From Lysobacterales bacterium (lineage in GTDB: Bacteria; Pseudomonadota; Gammaproteobacteria; Xanthomonadales; Xanthomonadaceae), in contig JAEKKX010000010.1 of the NCBI GenBank assembly GCA_019510125.1, positions 57,280-121,279 on the forward strand: 64,000 nucleotides of DNA, read 5' to 3'. Position numbers and translations under genes: made by a program. Positions 18,667 through 26,875 of the stretch are shown here, in pieces. Every line of letters starts with the position of its first letter. Within the stretch, counting starts at the first letter, position 1. The notes beneath the pieces were generated by a model that was not told the DNA's origin, did not search any database, and saw only the letters and a program-made list of their open reading frames with translations.

Positions 18667-19290
18667 ATGCCGATCAGATCCATCTCGTGCGCACCCTGGG
18701 TCCTCGCGCTCGCGCTCGTGCTCGTGCTGGCCGGCTGCGGGCCCTCGGCCACACCCGCGTCGGGCGGCGCCAGGCGCACCGCCGCCACGGCCTCGTCGAT
18801 GGACGCCGAAACCGCGCTGCTGCGCCTGCTGGTGCTGATCCGCGACCGCCCGGAGCTGCGCGACGTGGATCGCGAGGCCCTGCAGCAGGCGTTCGACGTG
18901 CCGTTCACCTCCGGCGACGACGCCGTGGACGCCCTCGAGGGCCTGCGCTACGAAGGTCCGGCGGCGAAGGGTTGGCGGGTCTCGATCGTGCTCAGCCGGC
19001 CGGGGACGGAGGAAGCCGTGCTCGAACTGGCGTTCGCGCCGGAAGCCCAGGACGCGCCCGGCCCGCCGCCGCTGGCCACCCCGATCTGCGCGCTGGACTT
19101 CGACCGCTTCGCCGCCGAACTGCGCGACATGGGCCTGCTCCACGACAAGCTCCGCGGCGAGCTGGAGCGTTCGCTGAAGGACATGTTCCGCCGCCCTGGG
19201 CAGCGCGTGACCGTCCTCAGCCGCGGCGAAGCCAATGAGGCGGCCGGGCAGATCGTCCACGCCTGCGTGCGCCGCGTCCTGATCGAATGA
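18667..19290 (+). CDS. Lipoprotein, candidate immunity protein (X-Tfi) 2, paralogue of the 16450 gene
   Basis: 207 residues, lipobox LAGC. It shares with the upstream lipoprotein LLVLIRDRPELRDVDREALQ, VPFTSGDDA, the near-identical ICALDFDRFAAEL, RGELERS and HACVRRVLIE. A -10-like TATCCT (18632-18637) in the context GCGTATCC resembles the GCGTATAC context of the first copy. Two diverged immunity-like genes around one effector suggest duplication, perhaps against variant toxins. 131 bp downstream of the effector. Confidence 0.75.
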   Translation: MPIRSISCAPWVLALALVLVLAGCGPSATPASGGARRTAATASSMDAETALLRLLVLIRDRPELRDVDREALQQAFDVPFTSGDDAVDALEGLRYEGPAAKGWRVSIVLSRPGTEEAVLELAFAPEAQDAPGPPPLATPICALDFDRFAAELRDMGLLHDKLRGELERSLKDMFRRPGQRVTVLSRGEANEAAGQIVHACVRRVLIE

Positions 19291-19333
19291 CGCCCGGCCC
19301 CCGGCGCGCCCCGCTCGCGGCCCGCAGGCGCCG

Positions 19334-20644
19334 ATGAACCCATCGCACCCCGCGCCGCCTTCGCCCGGCACCGTGCTGGTGCTCGGTGGCGAAGGCTTCA
19401 TCGCCGGATTCGCGATCGCCGCCCTGCGCGCGCGCGGCTGGCGCGTGCTGCGCGGCGTGCGCGCGGCCGGGCGTGTCCTGCGCGGGGACGAGCGCCGCTG
19501 CGACCTGGTCGCAATGACCGTACCGGCGCAGTGGCGGGACACGCTGTCCGGGGTCGACGCAGTGGTCAACGCCGCGGGCATCCTCCGCGCGTCCCGACGG
19601 CAGACCTTCGACGCGGTCCACGTCGACGGGCCGCTGGCGCTGGCCCGCGCCTGCGTCGAGGCCGGCGTGCGCCGTTTCGTGCAGATCTCGTCGGTCGGCG
19701 ACCCGGCGGACGGCCCGTTCATCGCCAGCAAGCACCGTTTCGACGCCGCGCTGCTGGCGCTGCCGCTGTCGGCGGTGGTGCTGCGGCCGGCGCTGGTGTA
19801 TTCGGCGTCCGGCTCGTACGGCGGCAGCTCGCTGCTGCGCGCGCTGGCGGCGCTGCCGTCCGGCGTGGCGGTGCCCGGCGACGGCGGCTGGCCGCAGCAG
19901 CCGGTCGCGGCCGAGGACCTGGGCGAACTCGTCGCCCGCGCGCTCGACAGCGACGCCCGCGGCACGTTCGAGGTCGCCGGTCCGCAACGCATGCCGCTGC
20001 GCGACTACCTGCTGGCCTGGCGGCGCTGGCTGCGCCTGCCCGGCGCCCGGGTCTGGCGCGTGCCGATGCCGATCGCCGGCGCGGGCGTGATGCTCGGCGA
20101 GGCCTCCGGCGGCGGCCCGATCGGCGCGACCACGTGGCGCATGCTGCGCCGCGGCGTGGTCGTCGGCGAGGACGCCCTGCCGCGGCTGCGCGCGGCGTTC
20201 GGCTTCGTCCCGCGGGCGCTGGCCGACGCCCTGGCCGCGCATCCGAGCCAGGTGCAGGACCGCTGGCAGGCGCATCTGTACTTCGTCGCCCCGCTGCTGA
20301 AGACCGGCGTCGTCGCGCTGTGGCTGCTGTCGGCGTGGGCGGGATTCGCGACCCCGGCCGCGGAAATCGAACGCCTGGCGGCCGGCTCGCCGCTGGCCGC
20401 GGCCGCGCCGGTGGCGCTGGCCCGCGCCGGGGCCGGGCTCGACCTCGTCCTCGGCCTGTGGCTCGCCAGCGGCCGGTGGCCGCGCGCCTGCCTCGCGCTG
20501 ATGCTGGCCAGCGTGTTCGCCTACACGCTCGCGTTCGGCCTGCTGCTGCCGGCGCAGTGGCTCGATCCGCTGGGCGGCCTCGCCAAGAACCTCGTCGTGC
20601 TGCCCGCGCTCGCCGCGCTGTGGGGCCTGTCCGACCGGAGATGA
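19334..20644 (+). CDS. SDR / NAD-dependent epimerase-type protein fused to a DoxX-like membrane domain
   Basis: 436 residues. Residues 1-280 are an extended SDR-type NAD(P)-binding domain (VLVLGGEGFIAGFAIAAL, VVNAAGIL, FVQISSVGDP, FIASKHRFDA with the lysine, LRPALVYS). Residues 300-430 contain about four membrane helices of DoxX-like type (LLKTGVVALWLLSAWAGF). Such fusions are found in proteobacteria; the substrate is not known. It is followed at 1 nt by the DUF2269 gene, so the pair is an operon. Confidence 0.85.
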   Translation: MNPSHPAPPSPGTVLVLGGEGFIAGFAIAALRARGWRVLRGVRAAGRVLRGDERRCDLVAMTVPAQWRDTLSGVDAVVNAAGILRASRRQTFDAVHVDGPLALARACVEAGVRRFVQISSVGDPADGPFIASKHRFDAALLALPLSAVVLRPALVYSASGSYGGSSLLRALAALPSGVAVPGDGGWPQQPVAAEDLGELVARALDSDARGTFEVAGPQRMPLRDYLLAWRRWLRLPGARVWRVPMPIAGAGVMLGEASGGGPIGATTWRMLRRGVVVGEDALPRLRAAFGFVPRALADALAAHPSQVQDRWQAHLYFVAPLLKTGVVALWLLSAWAGFATPAAEIERLAAGSPLAAAAPVALARAGAGLDLVLGLWLASGRWPRACLALMLASVFAYTLAFGLLLPAQWLDPLGGLAKNLVVLPALAALWGLSDRR

Positions 20645-20645
20645 G

Positions 20646-21110
20646 ATGGACTACCTGACCCTGAAATGGATCCACATCCTGTCCTCGACCCTGCTGTTCG
20701 GCACCGGCCTGGGCATCGCCTTCTTCCTGTGGATGGCGCACCGGCGCGGGGATCCGCGCGAGATCGCCGCCACCGCATCGACCGTGGTCCTCGCCGACGC
20801 CTGCTTCACCGCGCCGGCGGTGGCGGTGCAGTTCGCCAGCGGCCTGTGGCTGGCGCACCTGGCCGGGCTGCCGCTGTCGATGTTCTGGCTGAAGGCCGCG
20901 CTGGCGCTGTTCTTCGTGGTCGGCGCCTGCTGGCTGCCGGTGCTGTGGCTGCAACTGCGCGCCCGCGACCTGGCCCGCGCCGCCGCGGCGCAGGGCGCGC
21001 CGCTGCCGGCCGCGTACTTCCGGGCGATGCGTGGGTGGTTCTGGCTGGGCTGGCCGGCGTTCCTGAGCGTGGTCGCGATCTTCTGGCTGATGGTCCACAA
21101 GCCGGCGTGA
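20646..21110 (+). CDS. DUF2269 family integral membrane protein
   Basis: 154 residues with four membrane helices (WIHILSSTLLFGTGLGIAFF, the family N-terminal signature; ASGLWLAHLAGL; LALFFVVGACWLPVLWL; WPAFLSVVAIFWLMV). Function unknown. DUF2269 proteins are commonly paired with SDR-DoxX fusions, as here. Confidence 0.85.
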   Translation: MDYLTLKWIHILSSTLLFGTGLGIAFFLWMAHRRGDPREIAATASTVVLADACFTAPAVAVQFASGLWLAHLAGLPLSMFWLKAALALFFVVGACWLPVLWLQLRARDLARAAAAQGAPLPAAYFRAMRGWFWLGWPAFLSVVAIFWLMVHKPA

Positions 21111-21124
21111 GCGCCGGCGCGGGG

Positions 21125-21130
21125 TAAAAT
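21125..21130 (+). promoter_or_regulatory. TAAAAT -10 element 6 nt before ubiE ATG
   Basis: TAAAAT is a near-consensus -10 hexamer in very GC-rich surroundings, ending exactly 6 nt before the ATG, predicting a leaderless transcript. There is no convincing -35. Confidence 0.4.
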
Positions 21131-21136
21131 GCCGGC

Positions 21137-21916
21137 ATGAACAGCCCCGAACGCGATCCCGCGGCCGACGCCGCCCCCGAGACCACCCACTTCGGTTTCC
21201 GCGACGTGCCCGTCGCCGAGAAGCAGAAGCTGGTCGGCGAGGTGTTCTCCTCGGTCGCCGGCAACTACGACCTGATGAACGACCTGATGAGCCTCGGCAT
21301 CCATCGGGTGTGGAAGCGCTACTTCGTCGCCACCGCGCAGGTGCGCCCGGGCGATCGCGTGCTGGACCTCGCCGGCGGCACCGGCGACATCGCCGCGCTG
21401 CTGAAGGAGCGCGTGGGCGAGGAAGGCGAGCTGGTCCTCGGCGACATCAACGGCGCGATGCTGCGCGTCGGCCGCGACCGCATGACCGACCGCGGCAACG
21501 TCCGCGGCTTCGAGTACGTGCAGTGCAACGCCGAAAAGCTGCCGTTCCCCGACGCCAGCTTCGACCTGGTCACCATCGCCTTCGGCCTGCGCAACGTCAC
21601 CGACAAGGACGCCGCGCTGCGCGAGATGCACCGCGTGCTCAAGGTCGGCGGCCAGGCCCGCGTGCTGGAGTTCTCGGAAGTCACCGCCGACTGGTTCAAG
21701 CCGATCTACGACTTCCATTCGTTCAAGGTGCTGCCGCGGCTGGGCAAGCTGTTCGCCAACGACGGCGACAGCTACCAGTACCTCGCCGAGTCCATCCGCA
21801 AGCATCCGCCGCAGGATCAGCTCAAGGGCATGATGGCCGCCGCCGGCTTCGAGCGCTGCTCGTACAAGAACCTGTCCGCCGGGATCGTGGCGATCCATAC
21901 CGGCTATCGATTCTGA
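21137..21916 (+). CDS. ubiE: Ubiquinone/menaquinone biosynthesis C-methyltransferase UbiE
   Basis: 259 residues. SAM-dependent C-methylation in quinone synthesis. FGFRDVPVAEKQKLVGEVFSSVAGNYDLMNDLMS is the family signature (quoted in part here: FSSVAGNYDLMNDLM), with SAM motif DLAGGTGDIA, and the C-terminus has IVAIHTGYRF. Full length. Confidence 0.96.
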   Translation: MNSPERDPAADAAPETTHFGFRDVPVAEKQKLVGEVFSSVAGNYDLMNDLMSLGIHRVWKRYFVATAQVRPGDRVLDLAGGTGDIAALLKERVGEEGELVLGDINGAMLRVGRDRMTDRGNVRGFEYVQCNAEKLPFPDASFDLVTIAFGLRNVTDKDAALREMHRVLKVGGQARVLEFSEVTADWFKPIYDFHSFKVLPRLGKLFANDGDSYQYLAESIRKHPPQDQLKGMMAAAGFERCSYKNLSAGIVAIHTGYRF

Positions 21917-21987
21917 GTCGAATCGTTCGCCGCAGCGCGGTCGCGGCGGCGGTGTGCGGGCATCGTGTTTGCCGATGATCGATCGGA

Positions 21988-22054
21988 TCGCGACTGACGT
22001 CGCTCCTACAAGGCAGGCATGCCGCGCTTTGCGTAGGAGCGACGTCAGTCGCGA
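21988..22054. repeat. Large palindromic REP-like hairpin, copy 1
   Basis: A perfect 22-bp stem (21988-22009 with 22033-22054; arm TCGCGACTGACGTCGCTCCT plus AC) around a 23-nt loop. The arm resembles interspersed palindromes common in Lysobacter and relatives. It lies between the ends of convergent ubiE and the kinase operon, so it may also terminate transcription. Confidence 0.85.
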
Positions 22055-22120
22055 CCCCGCACCCGCATGCCTTTTCCGCCGCATGCCACGCCGCACCCCC
22101 CGCCGGCCAACAAAGCCGAC

Positions 22121-22348
22121 TCACACCGCCGGCAGCGTCACCGTCGCGCGCAGGCCGCCCAGCGCAGGTGAGGCGTCGAGGACGATGCGGCCGCCGTGCT
22201 GCTGCAACGCCTCCGCGACGATCGCCAGACCGAGGCCGCTGCCTTCGACGCCGGTGCCCAGTTCGCGATGGAACCGCTCGAACACGCGTTCGCGCGCGGC
22301 CTCCGGGATGCCGGGGCCGGAATCCTCGACCGTGACCGTCGCCCCGTC
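22121..22348 (-). pseudogene. Fragment of the sensor histidine kinase gene (last 76 codons)
   Basis: Copy of the 3' end of the kinase gene 22526-23965, including the G-box region (DSGPGIPE, GSGLGLAIVAEALQQHGG) and the stop at 22121-22123. It begins abruptly at 22348 with no start codon or ribosome site, where homology ends. It cannot make a functional kinase and marks the tandem duplication. Confidence 0.85.
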
Positions 22349-22392
22349 GCCCCGTCGTCTTGCGGGCGCGGTGTTTGCCGATGATCGATCGG

Positions 22393-22461
22393 GTCGCGAC
22401 TGACGTCGCTCCTACAAGGCAGGCATGCCGCGCTTTGCGTAGGAGCGACGTCAGTCGCGAC
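22393..22461. repeat. Large palindromic REP-like hairpin, copy 2
   Basis: A perfect 23-bp stem (22393-22415 with 22439-22461), identical in arm and loop to the copy at 21988. It lies directly downstream of the intact kinase gene. Confidence 0.85.
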
Positions 22462-22525
22462 CCCGCGCCCGCATGCCCCTCCGCCGCATCCCACGCCGCA
22501 TCCCACGCCGGCCCACAAAGCCGGC

Positions 22526-23965
22526 TCACACCGCCGGCAGCGTCACCGTCGCACGCAGGCCGCCCAGCGCAGGCGAGGCGTCGAGGACGATGCGGCCGCC
22601 GTGCTGTTGCAGCGCTTCGGCGACGATCGCCAGACCGAGGCCGCTGCCTTCTACGCCGGTGCCCAGTTCGCGGTGGAACCGCTCGAACACGCGTTCGCGC
22701 GCGGCCTCGGGGATGCCGGGGCCGGAATCCTCGACCGTCACAGTCGCCCCGTCGTCGCCGCGCGCCGTGCGCACCCGCACTTCGCCGCCGGCGGGCGCGT
22801 AGCGCAGCGCGTTGTCGATGAGGTTGCGGACCAGCGCGTCGAGCGCCGAGGCGTCGCCGGAGACGACCGCCGGCGCGAGGTCCAGGTGCAGGCGCTTGCC
22901 GGCGGCGATGTCGAGCGCGGCGAAGTCGCGTTCGTGCTGGCGCACCAGCGCGGCCAGGTCCACCGGGACGTGGGTGCGGGCGGCGCCGGCGTTCTCGATC
23001 CGGCTCAGCGCGAGCAACTGCGCGACCAGCAGCTCCATGCGCTGGATCCCGGCGTCGAGCCGGGCCTGCGACTGCGCGCGCTCGTCGTCGTTCGCGGCGT
23101 GGCGCACGTTGTAGGCGTGGACGCGCAGCGCGGCGATCGGCGTGCGCAGTTCGTGCGCGGCGTCGGCGGTGAAGCGGCGCTGGCGCGCGAGTTCGCGGCG
23201 CAGGCGCTCGAGCAGGTCGTTGAGCGCCTGCACCAGGCCCTGCATCTCCTGCGGGACGCGATCGAGCCGGATCGGCTCCAGGTGCTCGGGCACGCGCCGC
23301 GTCACCGCGTCGGACACCCGTTCGAGGTTGCCGCTGGCCCAGCGCACCACCAGCCAGGTCAGCAGCGCGATCAGCGGCAGCACGATCAGCAGCGGCAGCA
23401 GCGTGCCGAGCGCGATGTCCTCGGCGATCTCCTCGCGGATCGCCGACAGCTCGCCGGACTGGTACCAGCGCCCGGACGGCGCCTTGAGGGTGAAGGTGCG
23501 CCAGTGCTCGCCGGCGATCACGCGGTCGGCGAAACCGGGCGCCAGCGGGGCCAGCGCCTCGTCCGGGCCGCTGTCGGAGCGCAGCAGCAGCCGGCCGGCG
23601 GGATCGCGCACCTGGAACGCCAGCTTGGTCTCGTAGGCGTGGCCGTCGTTGCGCGCCAGCGCGGTGCCGACGCCGCTGGCCCGGCCCTGCCAGACCCGGA
23701 TCAGCAGGGTGTGCTCGTGCGGCGCGTCGGCGGTGTCGTCGAGGTGCGCCAGCGGCTCGTCGACCAGGCTCATCAGCACCCGCGAGGAGTGCGCGAGCTT
23801 CGCATCGAACAGTTCGCCCGCCTCCTGCAGCCCGGTGTGGTAGCTGAAGGCCGCCGCCGCGAGCAGCAGCAGCGCGGTCGGCAGCAGCAGGCCGACCAGC
23901 AGCGCGCGGCGGATCGAGATCCGCCGGGCCGCTTCGTCTCGCGTCTCCGGGCGCGTGCCGGTCAT
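22526..23965 (-). CDS. Sensor histidine kinase (QseC/PmrB type)
   Basis: 479 residues. Two membrane helices (about 20-42 and 185-208) flank a periplasmic 2CSK_N-type sensor domain; then HAMP; the H-box with phospho-acceptor His271 (FTADAAHELRTPIAALR); N-box NLIDNALRYAP; G-boxes DSGPGIPE and GSGLGLAIV. Its ATG overlaps the regulator stop (ATGA), so the pair is coupled. It is the last gene of a seven-gene minus-strand run. The signal is unknown; QseC/PmrB relatives sense cations, peptides or catechol-like molecules. Its 3' end is duplicated just downstream. Confidence 0.93.
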   Translation of the reverse strand: MTGTRPETRDEAARRISIRRALLVGLLLPTALLLLAAAAFSYHTGLQEAGELFDAKLAHSSRVLMSLVDEPLAHLDDTADAPHEHTLLIRVWQGRASGVGTALARNDGHAYETKLAFQVRDPAGRLLLRSDSGPDEALAPLAPGFADRVIAGEHWRTFTLKAPSGRWYQSGELSAIREEIAEDIALGTLLPLLIVLPLIALLTWLVVRWASGNLERVSDAVTRRVPEHLEPIRLDRVPQEMQGLVQALNDLLERLRRELARQRRFTADAAHELRTPIAALRVHAYNVRHAANDDERAQSQARLDAGIQRMELLVAQLLALSRIENAGAARTHVPVDLAALVRQHERDFAALDIAAGKRLHLDLAPAVVSGDASALDALVRNLIDNALRYAPAGGEVRVRTARGDDGATVTVEDSGPGIPEAARERVFERFHRELGTGVEGSGLGLAIVAEALQQHGGRIVLDASPALGGLRATVTLPAV

Positions 23966-24657
23966 GCCGGGGCGTTGCCCTCCGGCGGATCGGCGGCGAC
24001 CCGTTCGTCCAGCGCGTAGCCCACCCCGCGCAGGGTGCGGATCAACGCGGGATCGAGCTTCTTGCGCAGCGCGTGGACGTGGACGTCGAGCGCGTTGCTG
24101 CTCACGTCCTCGTCCCAGCCGTACAGCCGCTGCTGCGCGGATTCGCGCGAGATCGGCCGGCCGCGCTGCTCCATCAGCAGGCGCAGCAGCGCGAACTCGC
24201 GGCGCGGCAGGTCCAGCGGGCGGCCGCGCCAGACCACCTCCAGCCGCGAGGGATCCAGCTCCAGCGCGCCCATCCGCAACGTCGGCTGCGCGCGGCCGCC
24301 GGTGCGGCGCAGCAGCGCGCGCACCCGGGCCAGCAGCTCGGCGGTGTCGAAGGGCTTGCCGAGGTAATCGTCGGCGCCGGCGTCCAGGCCCAGCGCGCGG
24401 TCGGCGGGGCGCTCGCGCGCGCTCAGCACGAGGATCGGCGTGGTCACGCCGGCGCGGCGGGCCTGGCGGATCACCTCCATGCCGTCCATCTGCGGCAGAC
24501 CCAGGTCGAGCACCGCGAGGTCGATGCCGCCGTCGCGCAGCGCCGCCAGCGCGCTGACCCCGTCGCGCAGCCAGTCGACGGTCAGCGCCGCCCGGCGCAG
24601 CGCAGTGCGCAGGCCTTCGCCCAGCGACTCGTCGTCTTCGATCAGCAGGATGCGCAT
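23962..24657 (-). CDS. OmpR-family response regulator (QseB/PmrA type)
   Basis: 231 residues. Receiver domain with acidic pocket IEDD (residues 7-9), phospho-acceptor Asp51 (LAVLDLGLP) and Lys101 (GKPF). A winged-helix DNA-binding domain (about 130-220: PRREFALLRLLMEQRGRPIS, VDVHALRKKL-like helix, IRTLRGVGYAL). Partner of the adjoining kinase, overlapping by 4 bp. Confidence 0.95.
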   Translation of the reverse strand: MRILLIEDDESLGEGLRTALRRAALTVDWLRDGVSALAALRDGGIDLAVLDLGLPQMDGMEVIRQARRAGVTTPILVLSARERPADRALGLDAGADDYLGKPFDTAELLARVRALLRRTGGRAQPTLRMGALELDPSRLEVVWRGRPLDLPRREFALLRLLMEQRGRPISRESAQQRLYGWDEDVSSNALDVHVHALRKKLDPALIRTLRGVGYALDERVAADPPEGNAPA

Positions 24658-24678
24658 GGTCGGAGTGTCCGCCGTCGG

Positions 24679-25359
24679 TCAGCGCGCCGCAAGCTTGCCG
24701 CGCGCCTGCGCCAGCAGGGCGGCGGCTTCCCGGCGGCGGCCCAGGTCGGCGCGTTCGCGGCCGGGCCGCGGCGGGGCGTCGATGGCCTTCTGCAGTGCGG
24801 TCGCGGCGGCCTTCCAGTCGCCCTTGTCGAGCAGGTACTGGCCGTAGAAATAGTTGGCGTCGATCCCGTCCGGGCTGGCCTGCAGGCCGCGCTTGAACAG
24901 CCCCCGGGCCTTGTCGTCGTCGCCGAAGCCCAGCGGCCAGCCGGGGACCTGGTGGTAGAGGACCGCGAGGCTGACGTAAGCCGAGCCGTCGAGCGCGGCG
25001 GGATCGAGCCGGATCGCCTGCTCGAAGTCGGCCTTGGCCGCCTTGACGAGTTTCAGCGCGCCCAGGCCGCCGCGTTCGCCGGCGAAGCTCGACAGCACGA
25101 TGCCTTCCCAGATCAGCGCGTCGGCGTCCTTGGGTTGCGCGGCGCGCGCGGTGGCGGCCTGTCGCGACAGCGCCTCGAATGCGGCCGCGCGCTGCGGCTT
25201 GGGCAGGTCGTAGTTGACCACCGCCCAGCGATCGCGCACGGCGGCGACCGCGGGCGTGGAATCGGCGGCGGCCGCAGGCCGGGGCATCGCCAGCGCGGTG
25301 CAGGCGAGGGCGCAGGCGCAGAGGGCGCCGGCGAAGGGGCGAACATCGATACGGGGCAT
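24679..25359 (-). CDS. Exported TPR-repeat protein
   Basis: 226 residues from ATG 25359, preceded by GAGGAG. Signal peptide (ALCACALACTALAMPRPAAA), then TPR-like helices (residues 85-215: AKADFEQAIRLDPAALDGSAYVSLAVLY, GLFKRGLQASPDGIDANYFYGQYLLDKGDW). Probably a periplasmic adaptor. Lies between the SDR gene and the two-component genes of the same operon. Confidence 0.8.
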   Translation of the reverse strand: MPRIDVRPFAGALCACALACTALAMPRPAAAADSTPAVAAVRDRWAVVNYDLPKPQRAAAFEALSRQAATARAAQPKDADALIWEGIVLSSFAGERGGLGALKLVKAAKADFEQAIRLDPAALDGSAYVSLAVLYHQVPGWPLGFGDDDKARGLFKRGLQASPDGIDANYFYGQYLLDKGDWKAAATALQKAIDAPPRPGRERADLGRRREAAALLAQARGKLAAR

Positions 25360-25394
25360 GGCGGCTCTCCTCGGAGCGGCGGGACGGGGGCGGG

Positions 25395-26189
25395 TCAGGT
25401 CCGGGCGTGGCGGCGGACGATCGCGAGCTGCCCCCGCAGGTTGCGGTCGATCAGGCCGGGCAGTACGCCGTTGAGGCGCGCGAACAGGCACTCCGGCCAG
25501 CCGATCTGCAACCGCCTGCGGCCGTCGGCGATGGCCGCGACCAGTCGCGCGGCGACGGCGTCCGGATCGTCCTGCGCGACCTTCATCTCGCGGTTCATCG
25601 CCTCGGCCTGGGGGGTGTTGAATGCGGTGCGGGTGGCGCGCGGCGAGAGGTACTGGAAGCGCAGGCCGCTGTCGGCGTGTTCCCGCGACAGGCCTTCCAT
25701 CAGGCCGCGCAGGCCGAACTTGGTCGCGCTGTACGCGGCGAAGCCCGGGAACGCGAGGCTGCCGAAGGTCGAACCCACGGCGACCACTGCCGGCCGCGGG
25801 TGCGTGCGCAGCGTGGGCAGCAGCGCGTGGATCAGCAGCAGCGCGCCGGTGAGATTGGTATCGACCAGCGCGCGCAGCGCCTCGGCCGACTGGTCCTCGA
25901 ACAGGCCGAACCCGCCCATCGCGTGCGCCAGCACCAGCACCGACGGCGTGATGTCGCGTCGCGAGACCGAGGCGACCAGCGCGTCGCGGCCGGCGTCGGT
26001 CGCCAGATCGGCCTGTACGACCGACACCCGCCCGGGCGGATGGCGCGCGGCGATCGCGTCCAGACGCGCCGCGTCGCGGCCCACCGCGATCACCCACGCG
26101 TCGGCGGCGACCAGCGCGTCGCACAGCGCGGCGCCGATGCCGCCGCTGGCGCCGGTCAGCAGGACGGTGCGGCCGGTGAGCCGGCTCAT
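25395..26189 (-). CDS. Short-chain dehydrogenase/reductase
   Basis: 264 residues. Cofactor motif TGASGGIG, VLAHAMGG in place of NNAG, catalytic YSATK (FAAYSATKFGLRGLMEGL). The C-terminal extension has amphipathic helices (WPECLFARLNGVLPGLIDRN), as in membrane-associated acyl/keto reductases. Start overlaps the stop of the TenA-like gene by 4 bp. Substrate probably the product of the upstream ligase (inference). Confidence 0.88.
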   Translation of the reverse strand: MSRLTGRTVLLTGASGGIGAALCDALVAADAWVIAVGRDAARLDAIAARHPPGRVSVVQADLATDAGRDALVASVSRRDITPSVLVLAHAMGGFGLFEDQSAEALRALVDTNLTGALLLIHALLPTLRTHPRPAVVAVGSTFGSLAFPGFAAYSATKFGLRGLMEGLSREHADSGLRFQYLSPRATRTAFNTPQAEAMNREMKVAQDDPDAVAARLVAAIADGRRRLQIGWPECLFARLNGVLPGLIDRNLRGQLAIVRRHART

Positions 26190-26875
26190 GCGGCCTCCGC
26201 CAGCGCCGCCGGCGCGTCGCGCAGGGTGCGGAACACGTCGCCGTACAGTCGATAGAAGCGCTTCGCCGCGTGGATCACGGCGCGGCGGTCGTCTTCGTCG
26301 TCGAGCCGGTTCATCAGCGTCTCGTAGAAGCCGGTGTGCGCGACGTCTAGGTCGCCGTGCGAGCGCAGGTAGGTGAAGGCGTTGCGCGGCAGGCCCAGGC
26401 TGGTTTCCAGCGCCTCGGCCGCGCGCGTGGCGAGCGCGACGCTGGTGCCTTCCAGCACCAGCACCATGCCGAAGAACCCGACCGGGTTGCCGCGGGCGAT
26501 GGTGTCGTAGGCATAGGCGACCATCAGCTCGGTCGCCTCCGCGGGCGCGCTGCGCGCCATCGCCTCGCGATCGGCGCCGCAGGCGGCGAGGTCGTCGAGG
26601 ATCCACTCGTGGTGGCCCATCTCCTCCTCGATGTATTCGCCGACCGCCGCGCGCAGCCATTCCAGCCGCGCCGGCAGCCGCGCGCCGCAGGCCATCAGCA
26701 GCGGCACGGTGTGGCGCACGTGGTGGAAGGCCTGGGCGAGGAAGGCGACGTAGTCCGCGCGCGCGACGCGGCCGGCGAGGGCCTCCTGGACGATGGGGAT
26801 GGCGATCAGGCCGTCGCGTTCGCGGCGGGTCTCGGCGAGCAGGCGGTCGTGGAAGGTCGGTGCGGACGTGGTCAT
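26186..26875 (-). CDS. TenA/haem-oxygenase-fold iron-containing redox enzyme
   Basis: 229 residues, all-helical. Candidate metal ligands: HHVRHTVPL, EYIEEEMGHHEWI (ExxxH-type), and HTGFYETLM near the C-terminus. Such proteins (TenA-like, CADD-type diiron oxygenases) cleave or oxidise small amines or fatty acids. Overlaps both neighbours by 4 bp, so tightly coupled to the AMP-ligase and the SDR. Specific reaction not known. Confidence 0.78.
   Translation of the reverse strand: MTTSAPTFHDRLLAETRRERDGLIAIPIVQEALAGRVARADYVAFLAQAFHHVRHTVPLLMACGARLPARLEWLRAAVGEYIEEEMGHHEWILDDLAACGADREAMARSAPAEATELMVAYAYDTIARGNPVGFFGMVLVLEGTSVALATRAAEALETSLGLPRNAFTYLRSHGDLDVAHTGFYETLMNRLDDEDDRRAVIHAAKRFYRLYGDVFRTLRDAPAALAEAA

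Larger units (their letters stand above)
21964..22348. repeat. Tandem duplication, copy 1 (hairpin element plus 3' end of kinase gene)
   Basis: This segment is nearly identical to 22369-22756, offset about 405 bp. It comprises GTGTTTGCCGATGATCGATC, a long hairpin, a spacer and the last 228 nt of the sensor kinase gene including its stop. The copies differ by scattered substitutions and by small length changes in the spacer. Confidence 0.9.

Noticed and set aside
22138..22518. Minus-strand ORF over the duplicated repeat
   Set aside because: Arises from the hairpin and an alternative frame of the kinase fragment; no start context.
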